Positions 13,301 through 28,300 of a DNA stretch of 64,000 nucleotides are shown here, in pieces. The stretch comes from Lutraria lutraria. Lineage: Eukaryota > Mollusca > Bivalvia > Venerida > Mactridae. Location of the stretch: contig OZ026835.1 of NCBI GenBank assembly GCA_964023205.1, positions 8,328,414-8,392,413 of the forward strand. Reading direction: 5' to 3'. A model generated the notes under the pieces. That model worked only from the letters and a program-made list of their open reading frames with translations. It searched no databases and was not told the DNA's origin. The position numbers and the translations under genes were made by a program. How positions within the stretch are numbered: position 1 is the stretch's first letter; each line of letters begins with the position of its first letter.

Positions 13301-16300
13301 GAACAGTTTCAAAATACATTGAAAACAAATACAAATTGGGCCAGAAAATAAATGGGTGCGCTCATCCTTAAGCTTCCATCAGCAAAAATCCCAAGTACAA
13401 AATATTTGGGATAAATCTACCTTGATTATTATAAAAGATATGCTTATCTTTGGTCATCATTAGTCAAGTAACTCAATTTCATTGGTCAAGTAATTATTTC
13501 ATTGGTCAAGCAACCCAATTTCATTGGTCAAGAAACTATGTCAATAGTCAAGTAACTATTTCAATGGTGCAAGTAAACCTATTTCATTGGTCAAGTAACT
13601 ATTTCATTGGTCAAGTAACCATAAATTATTTCATTGGTCAAGTAATCCTATTACATTGGTCAAATAACTCTATTTCATTGGTCATGTAACCTTGTTTCAT
13701 TGGTCAAGTAACTATTTCATTGGTAAAGTAACCCTATTTCATTGGTCAAGTAATCCTATTTCATTAGTCAAGTAACTATTGCATTGGTCAAGTAACTACT
13801 TCATTGGTCAAATAAACCTATTTCATTGGTCAAATAACTATTTCATTAGTCAAGTGACCATAAATTATTTCATTGGTCAAGTAATCCTATTTCATTGGTC
13901 AAGTAATCCTATTTCATTAGTCAAGTAACCATAAATTATTTCATTGGTCAAGTAACTATTTCATTGGTCAAGTAATCCTATTTCATTGGTCAAGTAATCC
14001 TATTTCATTAGTCAAGTAACCATAAATTATTTCATTGGTCAAGTAATTCCATTTTATTGGTCAAGTAATTCCATTTTATTGGTCAAGTAACCATAAATTA
14101 TTTCATTGGTCAAGTAATTCTATTTTATTGGTCAAGTAATTCTATTTCATTAGTCAAGTAACTACAGTAAAACCTCGATTATTCGAATGTCATTGGGCCC
14201 TGAAAAATCATTCGGATAATCCATGGTTTCGAATAATCCATTTCAGTATGATGTACTGTTTGGAAACGATAAATTCCTTACTGTCCGTATTTTACAAGGG
14301 AGTTAACTCTCGTATACAAACACGACGTTATAATAAGAATAATATCAAATATATAACAAACACTAATTATTTATCTTTGTTTTATGAATGTATATGAGTT
14401 AACAAATGAAACAATAATTCTTGTTAAATGAATACCTGCGTATTTATGGATTATGCAGAACACAATCCGACCCAAAATTACATGTATATCATTCACACTT
14501 TATTTACTAACGATCGACTAGGCATCGCTATCCTCACATTTTAAAATCAAAGATGTTATGTTTTTTTCTGTTTGGAACATTTTTTCACTAAATCATCATA
14601 TTCTAGTTAGTTTTGTATTAATTGTGTTCGAATTAGTTTTTAAATTTTGAATGACGCTGGAATACAGATCACCAGGTACGTTCGCGTATTAACTTATTAT
14701 ACCCGAGATCATTGTGAAATATTCGTCGAAATTAGTATAAAATCGCAACAAACAATATGATCAACTTAACGATAATTAAACTGTTGACACGCTTTGTGTA
14801 TGAATTGATGTTACACATTGTTTGTCACACGACATTTGATTCTCAATTGGCCATTGTTATCAATTGACGAATTCGAATAATGGGTGTGAAAATATGTGCA
14901 TTCGTAACTTTGGGGACCAAATAATGTATTCGGATTACACCAGGTATTCGTAAAATCCGATTCGTATAACCGGGGTTCGTTGTAGTTGAAATATATAGCG
15001 ACGTAATCGGGACCGTAGGTTTTATTCGGATAATACCGGGTATTCGGATAATCGGTGTTCGGATAATCGAGGTTTTACTGTATTTCAATGGTCAAGTAAA
15101 TACTTCATTGGTCAAGTAACCCTATTTCATTGGTCAAGAAACTATTTCATTGGTCAAGTAACCATATATTATTTCATTTGTCAAGTAATTCCATTTTATT
15201 GGTCAAGTAATTCTATTTCATTAGTCAAGTAACTATTTCAATGGTCAAGTAAATACTTCATTGGTCAAGTAACCCTATTTCATTGGTCAAGAAACTATTT
15301 CATTGGTCAAGTAACCATATATTATTTCATTTGTCAAGTAATCCTATTTCATTGATTAAGTAAGTGTACACATGACTGTAACTTCATTCATAGCTGAACA
15401 AATAAAGAACAATTTGAAGCACAAACTGATCAGGTAAGCGATTGTTGTTCTCTTTTCATGTTACCATGACAACAAACATTCCTGTTATAAGTTCACTATA
15501 TTTTCAATGAATGAATATCACATATGTATATTTCTTTATTAAGTTATTATCATTTCAACTGATAATTTTCAGTACAAAAATCCTACAAATAATAACATTC
15601 CAGAGAATTAATTGTATGCCATTGTTAATGAATGATATGCCCTGAAGTAAGGGTGACTTTTACAATGGAAACAAATTTATTGTTGAAATAAAGCAGAGAT
15701 TATATAATGTTGATACTGAGCACACATTGTATTCAGCATTGTTCAATCTGCAGTAAACTGGGACTAAAAACCATTAAATTATGGTTTCCTTTGAAGGAAG
15801 ACTTTATATTTCCACAATTACCTAGTATTATAAGATCAATATCCAACCACAGTGTTGTAAGGTTCAAACTATCAGTTCTGCCTCTAATTTAGTAATAACG
15901 TTCTGTATAGATTACTCATTTTTGTTCATTTATTATACATGTATAGATACAGTTTATTGAGTATGGAAAGAGATGATGTTTGATGCAGAATTATATTTCA
16001 TACCAGTCAAAAGCAACAAGTGATGTTTTCATTGAATGATATAAGGGGTAAATCAAATCCAGTCTGAATGAAAATAATTAACACATCTGACTACATTATA
16101 TTGTATAAAGTTGTAGTATGAAACAAAACTGTATCTAAAATCACACAGACATAGCCCTGTATATAGCACAGACATTGTCCTCGATATCACACTGACATAG
16201 CCCTCTTTCATTGTCTCCTATATCACACATTACCATCTAAATCATACAGACATTGTCCTCTATATCACACAGACATTACCCTCTACATTACCCTCTTACA

Positions 16301-19300
16301 TTGTCTATTATATCATACATTACCATCTATATCATACAGACATTGTCTCTATATCACACAAACATTGCCCTCTACATTACCCTCTTACATTGTCTATTAT
16401 ATCATACATTACCATCTATATCATACAGACATTGTCCTCTATATCACACAGACATTGCCCTCTACATTACCCTCTTACATTGTCTATTATATCATACATT
16501 ACCATCTATATCATACAGACATTGTCCCCTATATCACACAGACATTACCCTCTACATTACCCTCTTACATTGTCTATTATATCATACATTACCATCTATA
16601 TCATACAGACATTGTCCCCTATATCACACAGACATTACCCTCTACATTACCCTCTTACATTGTCTATTATATCATACATTACCATCTATATCATACAGAC
16701 ATTGTCCTCTATATCACACAGACATTACCCTCTTACATTGTCTATTTTATCACACATTTACCATCTATATCATACAGACATTGTCCTCTATATCACATAG
16801 ATACACACATACATTAATTGTCATCTATACCACAACCACATGTTGTTGATTAACGTTACATCAAGCATATCATGACAAACAAACAAATAAAACAGTGCTT
16901 GCAGTAATTACATAAAGCACATGCTTGATCATGCAGATATGAAAAAGCTTGGAGTTTGATTCATCTGAGTGTTCAGAATCATACGATAGTGATATAGCTG
17001 CAAAGTGTTGAATATTTCATGAAGATGCCTAATTAATAAAACAAACTAGCATTGATGATATACCTGAACAATGTATCTACATGATACAAGACACTAACCA
17101 AACCCACCCAACAAATGATTTACACCACAAGTAGAAATATTATATCTTCATTATAGGCAAACCAACATTTTAATTGTTCTTCTTTATCTTCATTTATTCC
17201 ACTGATCAGTTTAAACAAAAGACATGAACAACTGCAACAACGAACCCTTTCTCTCATTAATTTGTCAATTACATCAAGGGAATGAATTATTAATTTTGTA
17301 TTGTCATTTTCTTCTCTATAGGTAATGTTAGCACTTTAAACTCAAACAAGATATGCTAAGTCCACTCTTCAGAAGCCTGCATGAGCCTTCATTCCAATTG
17401 AAGAAGACCAGCTACAGCAAATAATGATAACACAAAACCTAGAAATCAAACCATCCTTAAACAAGAGGACCAAGATGGGCCTATAATAGCTCACCTGAAA
17501 AAAAGAAGACAGTGACTCTTTGATTTGGAGAGCATAACACTGCCAAACCATATTTTTAGAAAAAAATTTTTTAATAAGGTAAATTTATCAACCCAATTCT
17601 TGTTTGAAAGAGATTTGGGTAAGGTAGATATGCCAGTTTTGTTGTTGACATTATAGTTGCCTCTTGTTAGCGCAAACTTCATCAGGTTAAACTCATGACA
17701 AATTGAGTGATTTAATAAATCTGCATTTAAATATTCAGCACATTTGATACTCCCATTACAATGCAAAATGAAAGAACACACTAATAAATACAAATTCTCA
17801 ATGGTCAAATTAGAATATTACAAAGGCTGCACCTCTCATTGTTTACGTCAATTTTCATTATGCTAACATGAGTCTATGCCTGAAGTGAAAACAAAAATGC
17901 AAATACAAATCAAAATTGCTAAAAGTTATGATCTTAGAATTTTTTTTAAGTCTTCGTGTAACTGAAAACTGTAACTTTTTTGGCAGGAGAGAAAGGTTTT
18001 TGCAACAGATGAAGTCATGAACACTAGTACTTCAAAGTTTGACAGTAAGTTGAGTGTTAAATTGTTAACTTCATTTACTAAGTCAATAACATGAAGATAC
18101 AAAGGAATTATTTGATTATATTCTTTGAACACCAAGTTGCCAGTGGTGACACTAAAATTAAAGACGACATTTAGAACGTAATTATCATCAGGAAAAAGGA
18201 TTTCTTTCACATTGAGAGAGAATCTCCATTTATTTATTTGGTTTTGGGTTTAACGCCATTTTTTCAACAAACTTTCAGTTATGAATGGTCGGATGGTTCA
18301 GTTTTCCTGGACTGTATTCTAACCAGTACTAACTTTGTAACCGTTCCATTAGAAACAGGCAACTTCTCAACAAGTGGGGAAAAAAATCGACATTGTTGTT
18401 AAATTTTTATGGAAGGGTATGACCTGCAACTACTGATAATAACAGGACATCCACTGTGAAATAAATCCATATCAGCTTTTAAAAGATTAAATCCTTGATG
18501 CACCATAATAATACTCCAACATCATCTGAGGCAAGAAAAAAAAACATGTTTATGTTTGCTTGGCCTAATCAAAGAGGGCATAACAATATGGTAGAATGCA
18601 CAACTTCTCTTTTCTTTTTTTCTTTTTTTACTCAAACAAACCTTCCATACTTTGGACATGCAATTCATCCACAAATACAACATACACCAAGTCAAAGCAT
18701 TAGTCTGTTATTGATCAGTGCTATTTTTTCATATGAAAACATTCTAACCCTTGCCCTCCAAGAATGACATAGGTTAATAGCTAACTTGAAGCAATTATTC
18801 CGTTTAGAAGTAAATCATTCATATGCTAATGATTTAAAATGGTTTCCTTTCTCAGATTCCCAGAAATTTCAACAAGCAAAAAAACAAACCGCATTTCCAT
18901 AAACAAGCATTGCAATACACACCATGATATTTGTAAATTTGTTGAATTTATTTGATAACCAAAGCACCAAGAAACATTATTTAACCAATATCAAAAAATG
19001 AACGCATTAGGAGACTATAAAATCTTTTAAGTAAAGTGTTTAGTTCCAAAGAATACCAAATTATGGTTCAATTCAATTCCATTCCACTCACTTAAAATTA
19101 AACATTGCCATCAAAATATTTTTGTGGGAAATTCCATATAATAGGCTACAAAATTACGATTCAATTTATTCCATTCACAACAGAGGGGATACTTAGGCAT
19201 ATTAACGTTGCCATCAAAGCATGTATTAAATAAACAATAACGGTTCATACAAAGAAATTTGTAACTGCCAACTCCATTACTTGAGATATTAATATTTATC

Positions 19301-22300
19301 AAATCCTGCCTCAGAGAAACCAAAAAAGCAACATTTATCAATACAAATGTTTTTTTATCCCCTATTGCAAAACAACAGTAATTGTTTACTGGTCATTTTG
19401 TCAGCGGTCATCAAACAATCAAGCAGCAGTCTCTGGTCATCCTTAACCCTGTCAATCAAATAAATGGATTTTTAATGTTCACAGCAACACAGAGCAAATG
19501 GGAAACATTATGGAAACATCAACGTGAATAACAATTAAGAGAGCTTTATCTTTTTTACTGACTTGATCCCTGGCACAGCAAGGAGATTCAGATACTGTCA
19601 TTTTTCATTGGAAGACAACAAAATTGGTATTCATCAATAATAATTGTGCATTTATTTGCAATGGATGCCTTATAGGCAACAGCTACTAATGATTGAGCAT
19701 TTTCACACATACATGTATATTCAAATTTCATTAATATTGATATTTTAAATTTGGCATACACATATAGGCAGTACCTCCAATCGTCAAAAGCTTAACAATT
19801 CCAAACTACATCCTCATGTGACAAATTCTTCCGGTTCTGGGTTGGACTTAGGGACTCACAATTTTGCTGACTAGTATTTACCAACCAGAGACTTCAACCA
19901 CTCAGCCACATAATGGAGCCCCTAGTGAAACATTCATATTCCTACTAAGTTTTGAAATAAGAATCCTCATATTAAACTCTCATAAGTTTATCATTCGAAT
20001 CATCATCAATTAGTTCTATACCCACTAAATAAACATTAAAGTCACAATAATGATGGAAATTCTGTAGTTAGTCATTAAAAGCATCATATTCAAAATCAAT
20101 GATCTAAGAAAATACGAACCATCACAACAAGACTTGCTTGGTGTTAACAGAAATTAATACATCAATCAAAACACAACAATTATCTCATATATCAAGTAAA
20201 CAGTATCTATAGTCTTAACCTTCATAAATTTTATACTAAAGAATCAAAATAGAATTCCCAAAGCTTATGATCAAACACCATACCTGGTATATCAAAAACA
20301 AGACCAACAACAGTATCAATTACATTAACAACAGCATCACTAAAATCCTGCGTGAAACAACAGATTAATCATGCTTGTCCCCTAAATCCACTGTGAACAG
20401 CGAATGACATCCTGTTTCAAATATCACAACTGGGAGCCAATATTTACAAGACACCACTATAACAATATTCAGCAAGTCTATCTCTGGCTCCTAGAGTTTA
20501 CTGTTGATATTGTCAGAGTGAAATAATCAATGACCAATACTTAACTAATGGTGCGGCACAGCTTGTCTAGCGCTTTATTGGAGGGACAAATAGTTCCTCT
20601 CACTGGCACTATAAAGTTGACTTAATCTGTATGAAATGAATTATCTATAATCATGTCACATTTATTCATTAAGAACTAATTGCATCACAGATACTTTCAT
20701 CATGAAACTTTAATAGCACGAGTACTATTAGTCACATTTAGGTCACAATACATTTGCAAAACAAACACTCTCACATGCCATAGAAATGCAAAAATAATAA
20801 ATGGTAAAGTTGAGGAAAATCCGATTGCAAGATTTAGTGAACCTGCTAAAACAATCACTTAAAGAAATTATAAGTATCATGTAAAATGGCCAGTAAATAT
20901 TTCATCCAGTCAAAAAAAAAAGATTATGAAAAGATGTAACTTTGATAAGAAGCTATATGCATTGTATATTAATATGATCGCCAGCATTGCAAACATAAAC
21001 CAAAAGGAATTCAACCCAGAATTATGTTATTGAACGATAAAACATTGTTGGCTGTTCCATTTTACTCATATGATTGTGATTGGTTTGGTGGGAGGGTAGA
21101 ATTTTTATGTGCTTTTCAAAGAATTCCCTCATTCATAACCTACCAATCAATTCACTATGTCGGTCAATAGCGATACATCGCTAATGTTGTTTACATGTTT
21201 ATATCTTTACCGACTCTAAATAAAATTTGTATTTGTATACTGGCTATAAAGTCACAGACTTGTAAAAAATCTAACAGTCAATTTAACATATTCTGTTTAT
21301 ACAGTAAGCTAATTAATATTTCGAATGTTGTATCTATCCCTTCAAATGAAATTCATGAAAACATTATTTTTTCTGGAGCTATTCTTGCATACTTCATAAA
21401 AAGTTCATGAATGGTTCATGAAGTAAGTATAACTATTAGTCAGGGTCATGATTATAAAAGGGCTGCATTTCAATCTGGAAAGTTTTAAAAGAGTTACAGG
21501 CTTCAAACAATGATGGTGAATATGCAGGGCTATGTAATACTGGAATTCATTGGGAAGTGTTAGAAAAATTTGCCATATCAAGGAACACAGAGAGATTAAG
21601 AAGAGGCCAGAAGATAGATATCTTTTATCACAATGGGTGGGGAACTAAAACAGATTGTGTAGAAATTGTAACAAGTGAATGATATGAAATACAATGATTA
21701 ATGACCCATTTTTCTGGTCTTGATACTCCCAAGAGCACTAAACAACTAGCAATGGTAATTTTATTATCGTTTTATTGTTTTAATGGAACAAGAGTTTTCG
21801 ACTTAATGTAATGGCCAAAATAACATATAAATGATATGAGAAATGTGATTTGGGAGATTAAATATGGTATTATGTAATGGAACTGTAGTTAAAAATTGAG
21901 CATGGTAGACCAGTCTCAGAATGAAGCATTTTCATTGGTTAATTCAAAATCTAAAACAACCAATCAAATGCATGGGTTATGAGACTTCTCGGCAAATAAC
22001 ATATTAATAGCCTCATCATCAAACTTTAAATCATGCATTCTTAATATTCACAATAAGGTAGAACATATTTATAGCGAATACCTGGGGACTGGAATAATTA
22101 ACTTCATAATATCCATATTTAACTATTTTCTTGACAGTAATTTATGGACGAGTGCAACTATACATGGGGGCTACCTGGTATCAGTACTTCACGCTATCTT
22201 ATTTTTCACTTTATCTGAGCTCATTATATATAAATATGTTCCACTGTTCATGTAATATACATGTGTGCAAGTTTGAACAAGAAAAGCTGCGATGCCATGA

Positions 22301-25300
22301 AAAGATGAAAAGAACCAGATTTTCAAGGCCTTACCAAATAATTTTACAACAGACAGTAAACTTAGCCCACACAAAAATAAATGATACCACAGTACTTAAG
22401 AATTCTGTGCAAAGGCTTCATCAGTGGTTTAGTTTCCAGTGCGGCCTATAGGAGGCAGAGTCAAAAAGCTGTGTTGAGTACAAGCTGATACAAATGAGAA
22501 GATATTTCTTGCATTGATGATTAAATGAAAATCATGCATTTACTTGTGTATCATAAGAATGTCAACACAGCGAAGGCACCACAGTTTTGACAAACTATGT
22601 CTAAGGATCCCCACTTGGCCCAAAAAGAGTATATGAGATTTCATTACAGCAAATTAGTTGACAGTGATCGACCTTTACCCTATTGGCCCAAAATACAATC
22701 CCATTTTGGTTTGTATGTAAGCTACATACACACAAAATGTCATTGCAATATCTCAATCCTAACTCGAGTAATTGAGCGGAAACTGATTTTCTGTAACAGT
22801 GACCTTGACCCAAAATACAAACTCAAGCTGGGTTTTCATGCAAGGATGCTACATACTAAATTAAGTCAAGATTGGTCAATCCAAACTTAAGTTATTAACA
22901 TGAAACCACCTGTTTGACTACATCAGCACTATTTTTGGAGTTTAGAAGCCTATAATGACCCATGGGGATTTAAAAAATTTGCACCCTAGATTATAAAAAG
23001 ATAATTAAATGGTGCAATTTCAATCAAAGCAGTATGTACAGTCAGATAATTAACAAAAGTATTTGTGCTGTATGAAATAATAATAAAAAGTGGAGAGTAA
23101 TAGCGACAAGTGTTAAATCTAAAAGACAAATCGGTGAAAAAGATTGTTGACCATCATAAGAAGAAATAGATAAATTTGTGAGCATGCAGTATGTTGCATC
23201 TATTACACATGCAATATGTAAAGATGATAAACATGAGCAATATTGTAAAGTACTCAGAGAGAACAAACAGACATTGTTGCCAAATTTTCATGGAAGGGTA
23301 TGTACGACCAGCCACAACCTGATTGCTAGGTTACAAATCCAGCAAACTAACAATAGGACAACAGCAATGGCCCTTCAAATTATCATAAAAGGCCAAGAGT
23401 AGACCGACAGAAATGACCTTCCAAAAGCACAATTTTTTCAGAATTCTACCAAAAACACAGTCTAGTGAGTTCTGATAGAAAAATGCTTGAAACACATTTT
23501 ATAATGAATTTTCAGACTCCTCAAAAAACCTTATAACAATTGGAAAAAAATGTTTAATGCTTTTCAAACAATTCATTCTGGATGCATCCTCATATTTGGC
23601 TATGCTTCCACAAACATCTCAATTTGATTTTTTTCTCAAATCCAATATTTCATTTCTTGTTAAGTTAAAAAAGCACAATAAATCGACACCACACTGATAG
23701 AGACATTTATGTCTAAATCTGATAAATTATGTTTTTTATTGGATAATGCATTTAATGTAATCTGCATGTAACATAACACCATAAAAGTTTGAGAACGACC
23801 TGAATTGAGATTGTTTGCAAAACCAAAACTGGGGTCCAAGGTTTATAAAATTTGAGATCCATCTCCTGGCTCAAATCAAATTTTGATTCTCAGCCTGTTA
23901 CACTAAATTATGTATTTTAACAAAACATATAATATAAGTAGACTTTTTGATTTATAAACTTTGATAGAGAAAACTGATGTTAATTATAAACAATAAATAT
24001 TTGTGAAACACGGATACCCCCTGTGACCTTGACCTTTGACATACTGACCTCAAATCATAAGAGGTCATCTACATGTGAGGACCAACCATCCAACCAAATA
24101 AAGAGCTTAGGCCAAATTGTCCTCTGGTTATCGGGTGTACAAGGTTTGGTTACAGAAGGACGGACCTACCGACCGACCGACAAGTGCAAAGCAACATACG
24201 CCGTTTTCTTTGAAAGGGGCATAATTAAGAATACTGTAAACACAAAAATGAGATTTGAGCATGGAGATTAACCTCAAGTTTGATTATCTCACATCCAGGA
24301 TACAATGAAGATAGTTCTATAAACTGAAAATGAACACTAAACGTAGTATAATCTAATCAAAATTAAGTTTAGAATCAAGAATATCAAAAACACAAAAAAT
24401 TAGATTTCAGATTGGAGATCAATCACAATTTCTAATACCTAAGACCCAAGATGCAAAGTAGATAGTTCTATAGTCTGTAATTGAGCACTAAAAACAAACC
24501 TGGTACGAGTTTCATTGAGGATTTCACAAGATCTGATCCGGAAGCCCATTTTCTTAATGGATTCTGTTCAAAAGATGCTGACCACTCACCCGTCAACCAC
24601 TTAAGCTGCCTAGATACAAAACAATCAAATTAACATGTATTATGTAGGAATCTATATGTATATCAAATATCAAGTTTTAAAAAAAATTGTCAATCAAAAG
24701 TAAATCCTTATGCTAGATACGTAACAAGAGAAGTCTTCTATAAAATTTTGTAGAAATAAAGATTATTCTTCCATGGGCATAAACTTAAACAAAAACTTAA
24801 TTCAATTATTACAATTGAGATGTCCACTCTTGACAGTTGGACATAAAACTTCATAGCATCTTTACATAGGCATGTCTGAGTTTAAAACAAGAGGGCCAAG
24901 ATGTCCCTATATCGCTCACATGACAATCACTGTTCACTCATTAAAACATTGTTTTGAACCGGTGACCTAGTTTTTTACCCCAGACCACCTATGTTCGAAT
25001 TTGTCTTACATATCATTAAGACAAACAGTCTGACTAGGTTTGGTGAAGATACTATCAAAATTTGACATCTACAGTGTTAATAAGGTTTTCCTAAAATTTG
25101 ACCTTGTGACCTGGTTTTTGACCCTAGGTGACCCATATTTGAACTTGTCCTTAATATCATTAAGACTAACAATCTGACAAGGTTTGGCCAAGATCCAATC
25201 AAAACCATGACATTAAGAGCTTTTACAAGATTTTTACCTAAGATTTGACCTTGTGACCTAGTTTTTGATCCCGGCTGACCCATCTTCATCCTTGACCCAC

Positions 25301-28300
25301 ATATCATTGAGGCAAACATTTTGACAAGGTTTGGTGAAGATCCAATATAAACTGTGACATCTACAGTGTTAACAAAGTTTTCCTAAGATTTGACATGGTG
25401 ACCTAGTTATTGACCCCAGATGACCCATATTTATACTTGACCATAATATCATTAAAACAAACTTTTTGACAAAGTTTGGTGAAGATCCAATAATAACTGT
25501 GAAATCTACAGTGTTAACATGGTTTTTCATAAGATTTGACCTAGCGACCTAGAATTAGACCCAAGATGACTCATGTTCAAACTCGTCCAAGATATTATGA
25601 AGACAAACATTCATACAAGGTTTCATGATCATCCAATCAAAACAGTGACTTCTAGAGTGTTCACAAGGTTTTCCAGCAATTTGCCCTAGTGACCTAATTC
25701 TACTACAGAAATGAACCATTATCAAACTTGACCTACATATTATTAAAATAAACATTCTGACAAAGTTTCATGAAGATGCAGTCAAAACAGTGATTTCTAA
25801 AGTGTTCACAAGGTTTTCCCTTATTTGGCCCTGGTGACCTAGTTTTTGACCCAAAATGGCCCAATATCGAACTCGTCCGAGATTTTGTTGATATTGACGT
25901 TCTGACCCAGTTTTGCTAAAATTGAGCCAAAAATGTGGCCCCTAGTGTGGTCACAACATAAAGTTTGACGACGCACGACGCATACCGCACGACACCGGAC
26001 GCTAGACGGAGAGTGATCCTAATAGCTCACTTTGTCACTTTGTGACATGTGAGCTAAAAATATATAATATATATAATTATGATTCTTGGTATATATTCAT
26101 TAAAGATAGAGTCAATTACTTTAAACAGTGAGCAATAAGACCTTAAAACAATTAACTGGAAAGGCAATAATCTGTCAAACAAGCCACTTAAATATTATGA
26201 ACATGTTTTATGTATTAATTCAACAATATATTGCAACACATGCATAATTGTGACTCAAAATGACACAAAAAATGCATGTTGCTTAGCAACCATATAAACA
26301 AAGGAATGTTTGCAACATGATATTCCTCCATGAACAATATATAGATTGTTATTATGATATAAATAATTTACACCACATATAAATAGAGCAATCAGCTAAT
26401 TGTAGAATATTTTATGACTTTAAAGTGCATTCCAACCCATACTAAATGGGGCAGGTAACTGTATAAACATAACAAGCTATGCATACATTAGTTACCTCCC
26501 TTAGTACAGATGATCTTTCAATAGATATGAAATAAGAATATACATGTACCTTGTTATCATTCATAAAATATTATACAGTTCATAATATTATGAAAGAGCA
26601 AAATAATGTTTAACTTACATCACGCTATCATTCTTGAAAGGTAACCATTTTTATGCAAAAATCAGTGGGTGTAAAGAAAACGTTTGAAAACTAAGAAAAA
26701 AATACATGTACTTAGATATTACATATTTTTTTATATGGCTGGTACCTTTGTTTGTAGCACAATTTACACAGCCAGGAACCATTGAACATCACTTCCTGAC
26801 AATTCTTGCAAATTTTGAATCTACACGATGGACACAGGGCTCCCCGATTAAACAACATTCCAAATTCTGTGCGACAACGTAAACACATTTTACTTTGGTC
26901 ATCTCCACCACGTAGTACGCTGCACATTCGTACCTGATTAATTTCTCTCTTCAGATTACTGGAAAAAAGAAAAGAATTCAATGAAAAATATGCCATCAGT
27001 GATTTATTTTCGTATATTTTACAGTCTTATATAGGCTGTTTCCCCTAGTCCAAAAGTGTTATATTTTCTCCTAGAAATGCTATATTTTCCCCCAAAATGA
27101 AGTCATGTTTCCCACTGAAAAGAAATTAAAGAAGAGAAATAGGCTGACCCAAGGACACCATGACATTTGTCATCAGTACCATGCTGCATGTTGAAATGCA
27201 ATAAAATTGATAAATATTCACACTCTCATTAATTTGATGTTTTTTTATTTCATAGTACAGTCGAGGCTGTCTTCTTAACGACCGGCTGTATATAACGACT
27301 TGCTGTGTTATACGACTGTACTTTTTGCTCCCGTGCGTTTTCACTCTATGATTGGGTTCTATATAACGACATGCTGTGTTACTGTGTTACGTGTTATAAG
27401 ACGATGATAATTGCTCCATAACACATACATTGTGCAAGTTTGAAACTCACGGCTATACATGTAGTCAGTAATTATCGATTGCATTGTATGCAACAGTAAA
27501 AGTGTTTTACACACATCAGTATACATAATTATATAATAGTGACAAATAGAGGAAAAATGGCGACTAAAAAAAGCGGATTGTTTTAACATTAAAACAAAAA
27601 CTCTATGCAATCGAGGAATTAGATAAAGGATGGCCGGCATACAAAATAGCCAGTGATCTTGGTGAAAATGAGCTATTCAAAATTATGTTTGTGAAGTTGA
27701 AACAGTCAGTGATCACAGACGTTTTTGGTAGAATCACATGAATTGTTTCATGTGATGTTTCATGCAATGAAGTTTTATCATCTGTGAATAATATATTTTA
27801 TTGATTATTAACATCAGTACATTATATTTTAATATTATTTTATCTCTTGATATATGCCTGTAATATTAAAATAAACATTTGAATTGCACATACACCTTTC
27901 TTTGACATTTAACACCATATGCGTTTACTTTAAAATTCTGTATAGGTCAGTTAGTTAAGGCTGTGTTATATGACTGGCTGTCTGATATGACCATATTAGC
28001 TGCATCCCAAAGAAGGTCATATAAGACAGCCTCGACTCTATTCCCTTTTTCTGATATATTGCACTTATAATATTTCCCCTTCAGAAAGCCAGTTAGTTTT
28101 GAAAATTAAAACAAAACATCTCTGGTCATCTTTGATAAATATCATCAGGAAAGGGATTCCCAGGTATAACTACATACAAAACATCCCAGATACCATCAGA
28201 CCCAAAATCCACTCACCTGAAACCACAACACAAAACGGCATAAAACAGAGACCATATATAGCACAGGCTCCCTCATCTTGGAACAGTATGCAGCAAATTA

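Larger units (their letters stand above)
736..24499 (-). other. Intron 3 of the Slp-like gene, repeat-rich
   Basis: This 23.8-kb intron holds an old partial duplication (3.7-4.9 kb against 7.85-9.65 kb), SINE copies, three tandem arrays (11.53-12.83, 13.45-15.37 and 16.14-16.80 kb), a DNA transposon remnant and microsatellites. I see no convincing exon in it. The stretches 736-3700, 4870-7150, 9670-11500, 16860-18220 and 18480-23240 show no clear gene or named element, only AT-rich unique-looking sequence and short SINE-like scraps. Confidence 0.6.

Noticed and set aside
14843..15088. 81-codon minus frame with repeated IIRI
   Set aside because: It arises from repeated TTCGGATAAT text at the right end of the pogo-like element.
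13453..15370. CRISPR-like array
   Set aside because: The units have no constant spacers, the genes are eukaryotic and spliced, and a minisatellite explains it.
16253..16849. Overlapping open frames of 198, 150 and 136 codons
   Set aside because: They are translations of a 90-bp tandem repeat; 90 is a multiple of 3, so all frames stay open.
25077..25755. Minus frames with GSKTRSQGQ repeats
   Set aside because: They are translations of the 145-bp composite repeat.
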